From Caccovicinus sp051878975 (GTDB lineage: Bacteria > Bacillota > Clostridia > Lachnospirales > Lachnospiraceae), in contig JBJELD010000059.1 in the NCBI GenBank assembly GCA_051878975.1, positions 1 to 49,287 of the forward strand: a DNA stretch of 49,287 nucleotides, given 5' to 3'. The notes under the pieces were generated by a model, which worked only from the letters and a program-made list of their open reading frames with translations, was not told the DNA's origin and did not search any database. This document shows, piece by piece, positions 1 through 6,754 of this stretch. Position numbers and translations under genes: made by a program. Numbering within the stretch: position 1 is the first letter of the stretch; every line of letters begins with the position of its first letter.

Positions 1-191
1 ATGCCTGGATCCGCCTGCACGGCAAGGCCGTGTTCGAGAACAACATGGCCGTCAAGGAGGGCTGCATGAACAACCCCATCGTCAAGGGCCAGTACCAGAC
101 CGCCGACAATCCCATCTTTGAGGTGTTCTATCTGGAAGATCCTCACGGTGTGATTGCCGACTTTTCCGGCAATCCTCCCTACGAGTTCTAA
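1..191 (+). CDS. PNPOx-like FMN-binding protein, C-terminal part (5' end outside window)
   Basis: An open frame enters from the left edge (codons start at position 3) and ends at TAA 189-191, giving about 62 residues. The segment with HGKAVF, an NPIFEVFYLEDP stretch and a Phe-rich end looks like the last beta strands of small pyridoxamine 5'-phosphate oxidase-like (split-barrel) flavoproteins. These bind FMN or F420; the substrate cannot be told. Codons are almost all G- or C-ending (CGC, CTG, CAC, GGC, GTC, AAC), more strictly than in genes further right, which hints at a different origin. The stop lies 16 bases before an FMN riboswitch. The family call is moderate because the N-terminal part is missing. 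Confidence 0.6.
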   Translation, partial: AWIRLHGKAVFENNMAVKEGCMNNPIVKGQYQTADNPIFEVFYLEDPHGVIADFSGNPPYEF

Positions 192-207
192 GAAGAACCG
201 TCAAAAA

Positions 208-314
208 ATTTTCGGGGTAAGGCGAAATCGCTGACCGGCAGCAACAGCCTGCGGGCGGAAATGCTGATGCGGTGAAATTCCGCAGCCGACGTTATAGTCC
301 GGATGAAAGAAGAT
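208..314 (+). promoter_or_regulatory. FMN riboswitch (RFN element)
   Basis: The conserved RFN blocks are present in order: TTCGGGGTAAGG near 211, GACCGGC at 233-239, GCCTGCGGGC near 247, GGTGAAATTCCGCAGCCGAC at 271-290 and the closing block GTCCGGATGAAAGAAGA at 297-313. The ends pair as P1 (ATTTTC at 208-213 with GAAGAT at 309-314). The element senses FMN and normally controls riboflavin synthesis or uptake genes in cis. Here the only thing directly downstream is a short C-terminal ribU-like remnant, so it appears orphaned or re-wired to the genes after it. No clear terminator hairpin was found behind it. Confidence 0.92.
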
Positions 315-369
315 GTGATAAGACCTGCCCCGCAGATGCCATAAGCAATCGGTGATTTTCCGGCCTTAA

Positions 370-555
370 TTCGATCTTTTGCCTTTGGAACCGTTGATTG
401 CTTTCTTCGGAGAGTTCATCCCATTTATCCATACTAAATTGGATGTGGTTCTTTACAATGCGTTCCGCTTCAATCTTTTGAGGGGCCTGACAATCAGTTT
501 GGTTACAATGTTGGTTTATAAGCGGCTGCGTCCAGTGCTGAAGGGTACAGCCTGA
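370..555 (+). pseudogene. Remnant of riboflavin ECF transporter S component (RibU-like C-terminus)
   Basis: After an in-frame TAA (367-369) an open stretch of 61 codons runs to TGA 553-555 without a credible ATG or ribosome binding site. Its end has FNLLRG followed by a hydrophobic stretch and YKRLRPVLK, which resembles the PFNLLKG...YKRLSP ending of RibU proteins. The preceding part fits the penultimate helix. RibU is about 190-200 residues, so roughly two thirds is missing. Position right behind an FMN riboswitch is where ribU is expected. This is most simply an internal deletion that joined the riboswitch leader to the 3' end of the gene. The identification rests on one motif plus context. 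Confidence 0.55.
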
Positions 556-570
556 AAGGAGAACATTCGC

Positions 571-777
571 ATGGAAAGCAAAGATTATTTATCCTACCTT
601 GTCCAGGAAATACACACCACGGTAGTTGCAACGGTGGATGATGCCGGACTGCCGGTCACGGCTACCATGGATATGATGGACGCCGATAAGCCGGTGGTAA
701 TTCGGCAGCAAAACTGTCTGCATTGCGGCAACTGCTTTGAAATCTGCCCGGCCAGAGCCATTGGGAAGCGAGGATAG
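571..777 (+). pseudogene. Internally deleted PNPOx-ferredoxin gene (68-aa chimera)
   Basis: The reading frame starts at ATG 571 behind AAAGGAG and encodes 68 residues. Residues 1-40 (LVQEIHTTVVATVDDAGLPV, then MDMMDAD) match the N-terminal FMN-barrel strand of PNPOx-like proteins. From about residue 44 it switches to IRQQNCLHCGNCFEICPARAI, a CxxCxxCxxxCP 4Fe-4S motif normally found at the far C-terminus of longer PNPOx-ferredoxin proteins. The middle of the flavin barrel and any other cluster are absent, so an in-frame deletion of perhaps 100-200 codons is inferred. A truncated peptide could still be made, but flavin binding is unlikely. The stop is 4 bases before the macrodomain gene start. 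Confidence 0.65.
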
Positions 778-781
778 TGCC

Positions 782-1561
782 ATGAATCAGGAAGAACGAA
801 GAAGGTTTTTGATTGAAGAATTGCTGCGGGAGCGGCCCTGCTGCCGCAGACAGGAAATCCCGGCAGACGCTGACCGTCAAAAAATACTTCTGAGGGGCCT
901 GATGAATGTCCGTCATGCGGCAGATATAAATCAGGAATTTCTTACGGTGCAGGACGCTTATCTGCAAGCGGAGCTGGCAGATAAGAAAATCACCAGATTG
1001 TCTGATCTTCACCCGGTTCAGGATGGAATCTATCTCTGGCGTGGAGATATTACCACGCTGGAATGCGGAGCCATTGTTAATGCGGCCAACAGCGGCATGA
1101 CCGGCTGTTACCAGCCCTGTCATAACTGCATTGACAACTGTATCCACACCTGTGCTGGGGTGCAGCTTCGTTTGAAGTGCGCTGAGCTCATGGAGCTGCA
1201 GGGCTGTCCCGAACCTGCCGGACAGGCCAAAATTACGCCAGCCTATAATCTCCCCTGTGAGTATGTGATCCACACAGTTGGCCCCATTGTGCAGGGGAAA
1301 CTGACACAGCAGCATTGTGAATTGCTGGAATCCTGCTACCGTTCCTGTCTGACTTTGGCTGATGAAAACCAAGTGGCCAGCATAGCGTTTTGCTGCATCT
1401 CCACAGGTGTGTTTATGTTCCCAAATGATAAGGCGGCTGAGATTGCCGTGCGGACAGTACAGGAATATAAAAAAACGACCAGAAGTAAGATCGAGGTGAT
1501 ATTCAATGTATTTAAGGAACAGGATGAAAGAATTTACGGGAAGCTGCTCTGGACAGATTGA
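782..1561 (+). CDS. Macrodomain protein-ADP-ribosylhydrolase (Zn-macro type)
   Basis: Start taken at ATG 782 (259 residues); an in-frame ATG at 737 lies inside the preceding gene. The N-terminal 80 residues are helical, as in bacterial SirTM-linked macrodomains. The macrodomain then runs from YLWRGDITTL (about residue 80) through IVNAANSGMTGCY, the ADP-ribose-binding loop, to YVIHTVGPIV and CCISTGVFMFP. Cys and His residues around GCYQPCHNCIDNCIH resemble the zinc-binding version of the fold. Such proteins remove ADP-ribose that a partner sirtuin attaches. The gene overlaps the downstream sirtuin by 38 bases, so the pair is translationally coupled. The lipoate ligase and GcvH-like genes seen in the Staphylococcus/Streptococcus version are absent here. 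Confidence 0.88.
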   Translation: MNQEERRRFLIEELLRERPCCRRQEIPADADRQKILLRGLMNVRHAADINQEFLTVQDAYLQAELADKKITRLSDLHPVQDGIYLWRGDITTLECGAIVNAANSGMTGCYQPCHNCIDNCIHTCAGVQLRLKCAELMELQGCPEPAGQAKITPAYNLPCEYVIHTVGPIVQGKLTQQHCELLESCYRSCLTLADENQVASIAFCCISTGVFMFPNDKAAEIAVRTVQEYKKTTRSKIEVIFNVFKEQDERIYGKLLWTD

Positions 1562-2207
1562 ACAGCTGAAGCAGGCATTGAAAACGGCGGATGCTGTTCT
1601 GATCGGTGCCGGTGCGGGGCTGTCTGCATCCGCAGGGCTTACCTACAGCGGAGAGCGTTTTGAACGGTACTTTTCAGACTTCCATCAGAAATATGGGATC
1701 GCCGATATGTACTCCGGTGGGTTTTATTCCTATGGCACATTGGAAGAATACTGGGCTTGGTGGAGCCGTCATATTTTCTATAATCGCTATGTGGATGCAC
1801 CCATTCCGGTTTATCAGGAGCTGCTGGCCTTGGTAAAGGACAAAGACTATTTTGTACTGACTACCAATGTGGATCACCAATTTCAGCGGGCAGGGTTTGA
1901 CAAGAGACGTTTGTTCTACACCCAGGGGGATTACGGTCTGTGGCAATGCTCCAACGCTTGTCATAATAAGACCTATGACAACGAGGATACCGTCCGGCGG
2001 ATGGTTGACGAGCAGCAGAATATGAGAATTCCGTCAGAGCAAATTCCACACTGTCCGATATGTGGTGCACCCATGACCATGAACCTGCGCTGCGATGATA
2101 CCTTTGTGCAGGATGAGGGCTGGTATGCCGCCCAAAGCCGGTATTCGGATTTTGTACGGCGGCACAAGCATGGAAAGGTGCTGTATCTGGAACTGGGCGT
2201 TGGCTGA
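1524..2207 (+). pseudogene. SirTM-type sirtuin (NAD-dependent ADP-ribosyltransferase), 3'-truncated
   Basis: ATG 1524 follows AAGGAACAGG and overlaps the macrodomain gene. The Rossmann motif GAGAGLSASAGL is at residues 28-39, TTNVDHQF near 112, YTQGDYG near 131 and a zinc ribbon with Cys at CSNAC and CPICG. Gln replaces the catalytic His of deacetylating sirtuins (TQG instead of HG), the feature I recall for the macrodomain-linked SirTM class, which transfers ADP-ribose. The protein stops at LELGVG, where full-length relatives continue with a GxNTP-like NAD-binding strand and about 70 more residues. What follows the TGA does not look like the missing part in any frame. This is probably a deletion-truncated pseudogene, although a partial product could be made. 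Confidence 0.75.
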
Positions 2208-2453
2208 GAATTTATTGCCTTCGAATATGAACAGCGTGTAACCTATGGCGTGTATGGCAATGTGCGGAATCCCTTATCCAAAATGGATCAAATTTATCAT
2301 GCTATTGTATCTGATTCTTTTTGCGTTTGGCTGTGTGTCGATTACTTTGGCTGTCGCAATCGGGCTGGTATAAGTATTACAGCTTCAAGGCGGAATGTTT
2401 CTGGATTCTCTGTTTGTTTCTTGGAGGAATGTTCCGGATATACAAAATTGTGC
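2208..2453 (+). other. Gap with gene debris, no recognisable gene
   Basis: No gene could be recognised. A 39-codon frame (ATG 2254 to TAA 2371-2373) encodes one hydrophobic helix (LLYLILFAFGCVSITLAV). One frame over, an open stretch with aromatic and hydrophobic residues (FWILCLFLGGMF) continues to TAG 2486-2488. The two could be halves of a small frameshifted membrane protein. This looks like debris between the truncated sirtuin and the marR promoter. Confidence 0.35.
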
Positions 2454-2482
2454 TTGACAAAGTAATCTGGTCACGTTACAAT
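2454..2482 (+). promoter_or_regulatory. Promoter of marR
   Basis: A near-consensus housekeeping promoter: TTGACA at 2454-2459, a 17-base spacer and TACAAT at 2477-2482. The MarR operator-like palindrome begins one base after the -10 box, so a bound repressor would cover the start site. Confidence 0.8.
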
Positions 2483-2483
2483 A

Positions 2484-2497
2484 TGTAGCGTACTACA
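2484..2497 (+). promoter_or_regulatory. Putative MarR operator, copy 1 (autoregulation)
   Basis: TGTAGCGTACTACA is an inverted repeat with TGTAG/CTACA arms. It lies one base downstream of the -10 box of marR. The same 14-base pattern recurs at 3030-3043 in front of the ABC transporter genes. Confidence 0.75.
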
Positions 2498-2556
2498 GAT
2501 ATGCATTGGCAATGCCGGACAGCAGATTTCGGGAAAAGGAAAGGGAGGCGCGGGAC

Positions 2557-2976
2557 GTGAAGGATATTGGATATTTTATCAAGACGATCAACGATAAGCT
2601 GAAGATGAATGCGGATGCGGATTTAAAGAATCATCATCTTACTCTGGCGCAGAGCCGTGTGCTGACCTTTCTGAGCTGCAGAGGCGGACAGGCAACGCAG
2701 AAGGAGATTGAAGATTTTCTGGAGGTGGCGCATCCGACCGTGGTGGGCATTGTGTCCAGGATGCAGCAGAACGGCCATGTCGTGACCTGGATGGACCCGC
2801 AGTGCAAGCGGAATAAAATTGTGCAGCTGACTGCTCCGGCAAAAGCGATCGGAGATGAGATGGAGACGGTGATTGCCCGGCAGGAGGCAGCCATGATCCG
2901 CGGATTGTCGGAGGAAGAGGTGCAGCAGCTTATGCATGCACTGGAAGTCATTTATCAAAATCTGAATGAGATTTGA
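2557..2976 (+). CDS. MarR-family transcriptional regulator
   Basis: Start chosen at GTG 2557, eight bases after AAAGGGAGG, giving 139 residues, a typical MarR length. The in-frame ATG at 2506 would add 17 charged residues and has no ribosome binding site. The winged helix-turn-helix is at about residues 30-95 (LTLAQSRVLTFL, QKEIEDFLEVAHPTVVGIV as recognition region, then a wing with DPQCKRNKIVQLT). The C-terminal dimerisation helices follow. MarR proteins act as dimers on palindromes and are usually released by small ligands. Its own promoter and that of the exporter share a palindrome, so it probably represses both. Confidence 0.9.
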   Translation: MKDIGYFIKTINDKLKMNADADLKNHHLTLAQSRVLTFLSCRGGQATQKEIEDFLEVAHPTVVGIVSRMQQNGHVVTWMDPQCKRNKIVQLTAPAKAIGDEMETVIARQEAAMIRGLSEEEVQQLMHALEVIYQNLNEI

Positions 2977-2993
2977 TGAAAGCGCAAAGAAAG

Positions 2994-3019
2994 TTAAGCT
3001 GGGAAACCAGCTTAATTTT
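2994..3019 (+). terminator. Hairpin after marR, possible weak terminator
   Basis: TTAAGCTGG, a GAAA tetraloop and CCAGCTTAA form a perfect 9-bp stem followed by only TTTTC. It probably gives partial termination or 3' protection between marR and the exporter operon promoter. Confidence 0.6.
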
Positions 3020-3022
3020 CAA

Positions 3023-3043
3023 TATAAAATGTAGCACGCTACA
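3023..3043 (+). promoter_or_regulatory. Exporter operon -10 box and MarR operator copy 2
   Basis: TATAAA (3023-3028) could be the -10 element; no good -35 was seen, so activation or a weak promoter is possible. One base later the perfect palindrome TGTAGCACGCTACA occupies 3030-3043. The spacing between -10 and palindrome is the same as at the marR promoter. Confidence 0.7.
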
Positions 3044-3072
3044 AATTAAAATGAGAAAGGAGTCTGTTTGGT

Positions 3073-4824
3073 ATGATTCAAACACTTGCAAAGAGTCTGC
3101 GGGAGTATAAAAAAGACTCTGCTGCTACGATTTTCCTGTCGATTCTGGAAGTCGTATTTGAAATTGTAATCCCGCTGTGCATGTCCGGCCTGATCGATTA
3201 CGGGGTGGACAAAGGAAATATGGGACAGGTATGGAGGTATGGAGCAGCACTGCTTCTGTTTGCAGCCATGCAGCTGTTTGCAGGCGTATTTGCTGCGAAA
3301 ATCGGAGCAAACAGCTCAGTAGGCTTTGCTGCGAATCTGCGCCAGGATATGTTCGACAACGTGCAGACCTTCTCGTTCTCCAATATTGACAAGTTTTCTG
3401 CCGCGTCCATTGTCACCCGTCTGACCACGGATGTGACCAACATTCAGAACGCGTATCAGATGCTTCTTCGGATGGCGGTTCGCGGTCCGGTGATGGTGGT
3501 ATTTGCCATGATTGTATCGTTTCGCATCAATCGTGAGATTTCCATGGTATTTCTGGGGGTGATCCCGGCCCTGGCGGTTCTGCTGATTTTGATCATTTTT
3601 CATGTTCGTCCGATTTTCAACCGTGTCTTCGGCACATATGATGATCTGAATAACGTGGTGCAGGAAAATGTCCGCGGCATCCGTGTTGTGAAATCCTTTA
3701 ACCGGGAAACGCACGAAATTCAGAAATTCGGCAGCATTTCCCAAAGTATTTTTCAGGATTTTTCAAAAGGAGAGCGCATGATTGCGCTGAATACGCCTCT
3801 TCTGCAGTTTTTTCTGTACGCGTGTATGATATTAATTTCCTGGCTGGGAGCAAAGGCCATTCTTGCCAGCGGAAATAATGCGGCTTACGGCCTGACTACC
3901 GGTGAGCTTACGGCGCTGATCAGCTATGCCATGCAGATTTTGAACAGTCTGATGATGCTGTCCATGGTATTTGCCATGATCACGATTGCTGCGGCTTCCG
4001 CAGAACGAATTGCCGAGATTCTTCAGGAGAAGACGGATATTGCTAATCCGGAAAATCCGGTTATGGAGGTCCGGGACGGTTCTGTGGATTTTTGTGGGGT
4101 CAGCTTTGTCTATGCATCCAAAGCCGATAAAAACGTGCTGGATGACATCAATCTGCATATTGCTTCCGGAGAAACTGTGGGCATTCTGGGCGGAACCGGA
4201 TCCTCCAAGACCAGTCTGGTTCAGCTGATTCCGCGGCTCTATGATGTGACGGAAGGAAAGCTTCTTGTAGGGGGCATCGATGTCCGCAATTATGATCTGG
4301 AAATGCTCCGGGATTCTGTTGCCATGGTGCTTCAGAAAAATGAACTGTTTTCCGGCACGATCCGGGAGAACCTGCGCTGGGGCAATGAGCAGGCATCGGA
4401 CGAGGAGATGGAGCAGGCCTGCCGTCTGGCCTGCGCAGATGAATTTATCCGAAGCTTTCCGGATGGCTATGATACCTATATTGAACAGGGCGGAACCAAT
4501 GTATCCGGCGGACAGAAGCAGCGCCTTTGTATTGCCCGCGCGCTTTTGAAGAAACCGAAGGTACTGATTCTGGACGATTCTACCAGCGCGGTGGATACAA
4601 AGACAGATGCGGCAATCCAGCAGTCCTTTTTGGAGTATATTCCAGATACCACGAAAATCATTATTGCACAGCGGGTCAGCTCCGTGCAGCATGCCGATCA
4701 GATTGTGGTGCTGGATGACGGCCGGGTGGCGGCGGTAGGAAGGCATGAAGAACTGTTAAAGACCTGTGCGATCTACCGGGAAGTATTCGAGTCTCAGAAG
4801 AAAGGAGAGAAGGACCATGAGTAA
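3073..4824 (+). CDS. ABC exporter half-transporter, degenerate-NBD subunit
   Basis: This 583-residue type IV ABC exporter has an N-terminal six-helix membrane domain (about residues 1-310) fused to one nucleotide-binding domain. Walker A is GGTGSSKT near 375, signature VSGGQKQR near 477 and Walker B LILDDSTSAVD near 498. The residue after Walker B is Asp, not the catalytic Glu, and the switch His is Gln (AQRVSS near 531). These are marks of the degenerate site in heterodimeric exporters such as TM287/288 or BmrCD. It therefore pairs with the next gene, which it overlaps by 8 bases. Ribosome binding site AAAGGAG precedes ATG 3073. Substrate is unknown; a MarR neighbour suggests drugs or a toxic metabolite. 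Confidence 0.92.
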   Translation: MIQTLAKSLREYKKDSAATIFLSILEVVFEIVIPLCMSGLIDYGVDKGNMGQVWRYGAALLLFAAMQLFAGVFAAKIGANSSVGFAANLRQDMFDNVQTFSFSNIDKFSAASIVTRLTTDVTNIQNAYQMLLRMAVRGPVMVVFAMIVSFRINREISMVFLGVIPALAVLLILIIFHVRPIFNRVFGTYDDLNNVVQENVRGIRVVKSFNRETHEIQKFGSISQSIFQDFSKGERMIALNTPLLQFFLYACMILISWLGAKAILASGNNAAYGLTTGELTALISYAMQILNSLMMLSMVFAMITIAAASAERIAEILQEKTDIANPENPVMEVRDGSVDFCGVSFVYASKADKNVLDDINLHIASGETVGILGGTGSSKTSLVQLIPRLYDVTEGKLLVGGIDVRNYDLEMLRDSVAMVLQKNELFSGTIRENLRWGNEQASDEEMEQACRLACADEFIRSFPDGYDTYIEQGGTNVSGGQKQRLCIARALLKKPKVLILDDSTSAVDTKTDAAIQQSFLEYIPDTTKIIIAQRVSSVQHADQIVVLDDGRVAAVGRHEELLKTCAIYREVFESQKKGEKDHE

Positions 4825-6733
4825 GGATTTGAAAAAGAGAGAGCCGGTTCCGGGCTTTGACCCGAAAGCGATGACTCGTATTTTTTCCTATATGAAGGCA
4901 TACCGGGGTCAGCTGATCCTGATTGTTGTCTGCATTCTGATCAGTGCGATTGCCGGAGCGGCCTCTTCCCTGTTTCTGCAGCCGCTGATTGATGATTATA
5001 TTGTGCCGATGCTGGCGATGGATGCACCGGTGTTTGACGGCCTGATTCGTGCGCTGTTTGCAATCGGAGCGGTTTACCTGGCAGGAGTGCTTGCTTCCTT
5101 GATTTACAACCGGATGACGGTCACGATCGCGCAGGGAACTCTGAAAAAAATCCGGGATGAGATGTTTGAAAAAATGCAGTGGTTACCCATCTGCTTTTTT
5201 GACACGCACACCCACGGCGAGATCATGAGTTTGTATACAAATGATACCGACACGCTCCGGCAGATGATCGCACAGTCCATGGCACAGCTGATTTCTTCCT
5301 TGTTTACGGTTGCTGCCGTGTTTGTATGTATGCTTTTTATCAGCATTCCGCTGACCGTCATTGCGGTTCTTGTGATTTGGGTGATTATGAAAATGGTCGG
5401 CAAAGTCATGGGAAAAATCGGTGTGTTTTTTGCGGAGCAGCAGAGAACGCTTGCGGAGCTGAATGGATATGTAGAGGAAATGATCGGAGGGCAGAAGGTC
5501 ATCAAGGTTTTCAACCATGAAGAGCAGACCAGAGAGGAACTGCGGGAAAAGAACCGGGCCTGGGCAGAATGCGCCTCGCAGGCCAACGGAAATGCCAACT
5601 CGATCATGCCGATGATGAATGCGCTGAGCTATATGCAGTATGTGATCGTGGCGGTGATCGGCGCATATATGGCTATCGCCGGTGTAACAAACTTCGGCCT
5701 GAGCGGAGCCGGAACGCTGTCGCTGGGCATGATTGCATCGTTTTTGACACTGACCCGGAATTTCATGAATCCGATCGCGCAGATTTCCAACCAGTTCAAC
5801 TCGGTTGTCACGGCTTTGGCCGGTGCATCCCGGATTTTTGCGTTCATGGATGAACAGCCGGAAACGGATGACGGCTATGTAACGCTGGTTAATGCGAAAA
5901 TCTCGGAGGACGGCAGGATCACAGAATGCGCAGAACGCACCGGCTGCTGGGCATGGCGCCATCCGCACCAGGCAGACGGCACCGTGACCTACACGGAACT
6001 GAAAGGTGCAATCACCATGGATCATGTCGACTTTGGCTATGTACCGGAAAAAACGGTGCTTCATGATGTGACGCTGTATGCAAATCCAGGACAGAAAATC
6101 GCCTTTGTAGGCGCAACCGGCGCAGGAAAAACTACCATTACCAACCTGATCAACCGGTTTTACGATATTGCAGACGGCAAGATCCGGTATGACGGCATCA
6201 ACATCAACAAAATCAGGAAAGCCGATCTGCGCCGTTCTCTCGGCGTGGTGCTTCAGGATGTGAATCTGTTTACCGGAACCGTTATGGAAAATATCCGCTA
6301 TGGAAACCCGGAGGCAACCGATGAGGACTGCATTGCCGCTGCAAAGCTGGCGAATGCAGACAGCTTTATCCGGATGCTTCCGAAGGGGTATCAGACCGTG
6401 CTGAAGGGCGATGGAAGCGGACTTTCCCAGGGACAGCGGCAGCTGATTTCCATTGCGCGGGCAGCTGTGTCGGATCCGCCGGTCATGATTCTGGATGAGG
6501 CAACCTCTTCCATTGATACCCGTACCGAAGCTCTGGTGCAGGATGGCATGGATAAGCTGATGCAGGGACGGACCGTGTTTGTCATTGCCCATCGCCTGTC
6601 AACCGTACAGAATTCTGATGTCATCATGGTGCTGGATCACGGCCATATCATGGAACGCGGAAATCATGACAAGCTGATTGGTGAAAAAGGCATTTACTAT
6701 CAGCTCTATACCGGGGCCTTTGAGCTGGAATAG
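4817..6733 (+). CDS. ABC exporter half-transporter, catalytic-NBD subunit
   Basis: Start set at ATG 4817, behind AAGAAAGGAGAG and overlapping the upstream stop, giving 638 residues. A six-helix membrane domain is followed by a nucleotide-binding domain with Walker A GATGAGKTT (about residue 433), signature LSQGQRQ (about 535), Walker B MILDEATS with catalytic Glu (about 558) and switch His in IAHRLST (about 590). An insertion of some 40 residues with WAWRHPHQ lies between membrane domain and NBD. All catalytic residues are intact, so this is the hydrolysing partner of the degenerate upstream subunit. Together they should form one heterodimeric drug or metabolite exporter controlled by the MarR protein. 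Confidence 0.92.
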   Translation: MSKDLKKREPVPGFDPKAMTRIFSYMKAYRGQLILIVVCILISAIAGAASSLFLQPLIDDYIVPMLAMDAPVFDGLIRALFAIGAVYLAGVLASLIYNRMTVTIAQGTLKKIRDEMFEKMQWLPICFFDTHTHGEIMSLYTNDTDTLRQMIAQSMAQLISSLFTVAAVFVCMLFISIPLTVIAVLVIWVIMKMVGKVMGKIGVFFAEQQRTLAELNGYVEEMIGGQKVIKVFNHEEQTREELREKNRAWAECASQANGNANSIMPMMNALSYMQYVIVAVIGAYMAIAGVTNFGLSGAGTLSLGMIASFLTLTRNFMNPIAQISNQFNSVVTALAGASRIFAFMDEQPETDDGYVTLVNAKISEDGRITECAERTGCWAWRHPHQADGTVTYTELKGAITMDHVDFGYVPEKTVLHDVTLYANPGQKIAFVGATGAGKTTITNLINRFYDIADGKIRYDGININKIRKADLRRSLGVVLQDVNLFTGTVMENIRYGNPEATDEDCIAAAKLANADSFIRMLPKGYQTVLKGDGSGLSQGQRQLISIARAAVSDPPVMILDEATSSIDTRTEALVQDGMDKLMQGRTVFVIAHRLSTVQNSDVIMVLDHGHIMERGNHDKLIGEKGIYYQLYTGAFELE

Positions 6734-6754
6734 CAGTCATCCCGGATGAGCGAA

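Noticed and set aside
152..174. Perfect 8-bp inverted repeat (GATTGCCG / CGGCAATC) near the end of the PNPOx-like gene.
   Set aside because: No T run follows; it is within coding sequence and may be chance.
2254..2373. A 39-codon open frame with one hydrophobic helix.
   Set aside because: No ribosome binding site, and it lies in a degraded junction; not called as a gene.
5183..6592. A long open frame (469 codons) on the minus strand under the second ABC subunit.
   Set aside because: The plus strand carries all ABC motifs. The antisense frame has no family motif, and open antisense frames are expected with this codon bias.
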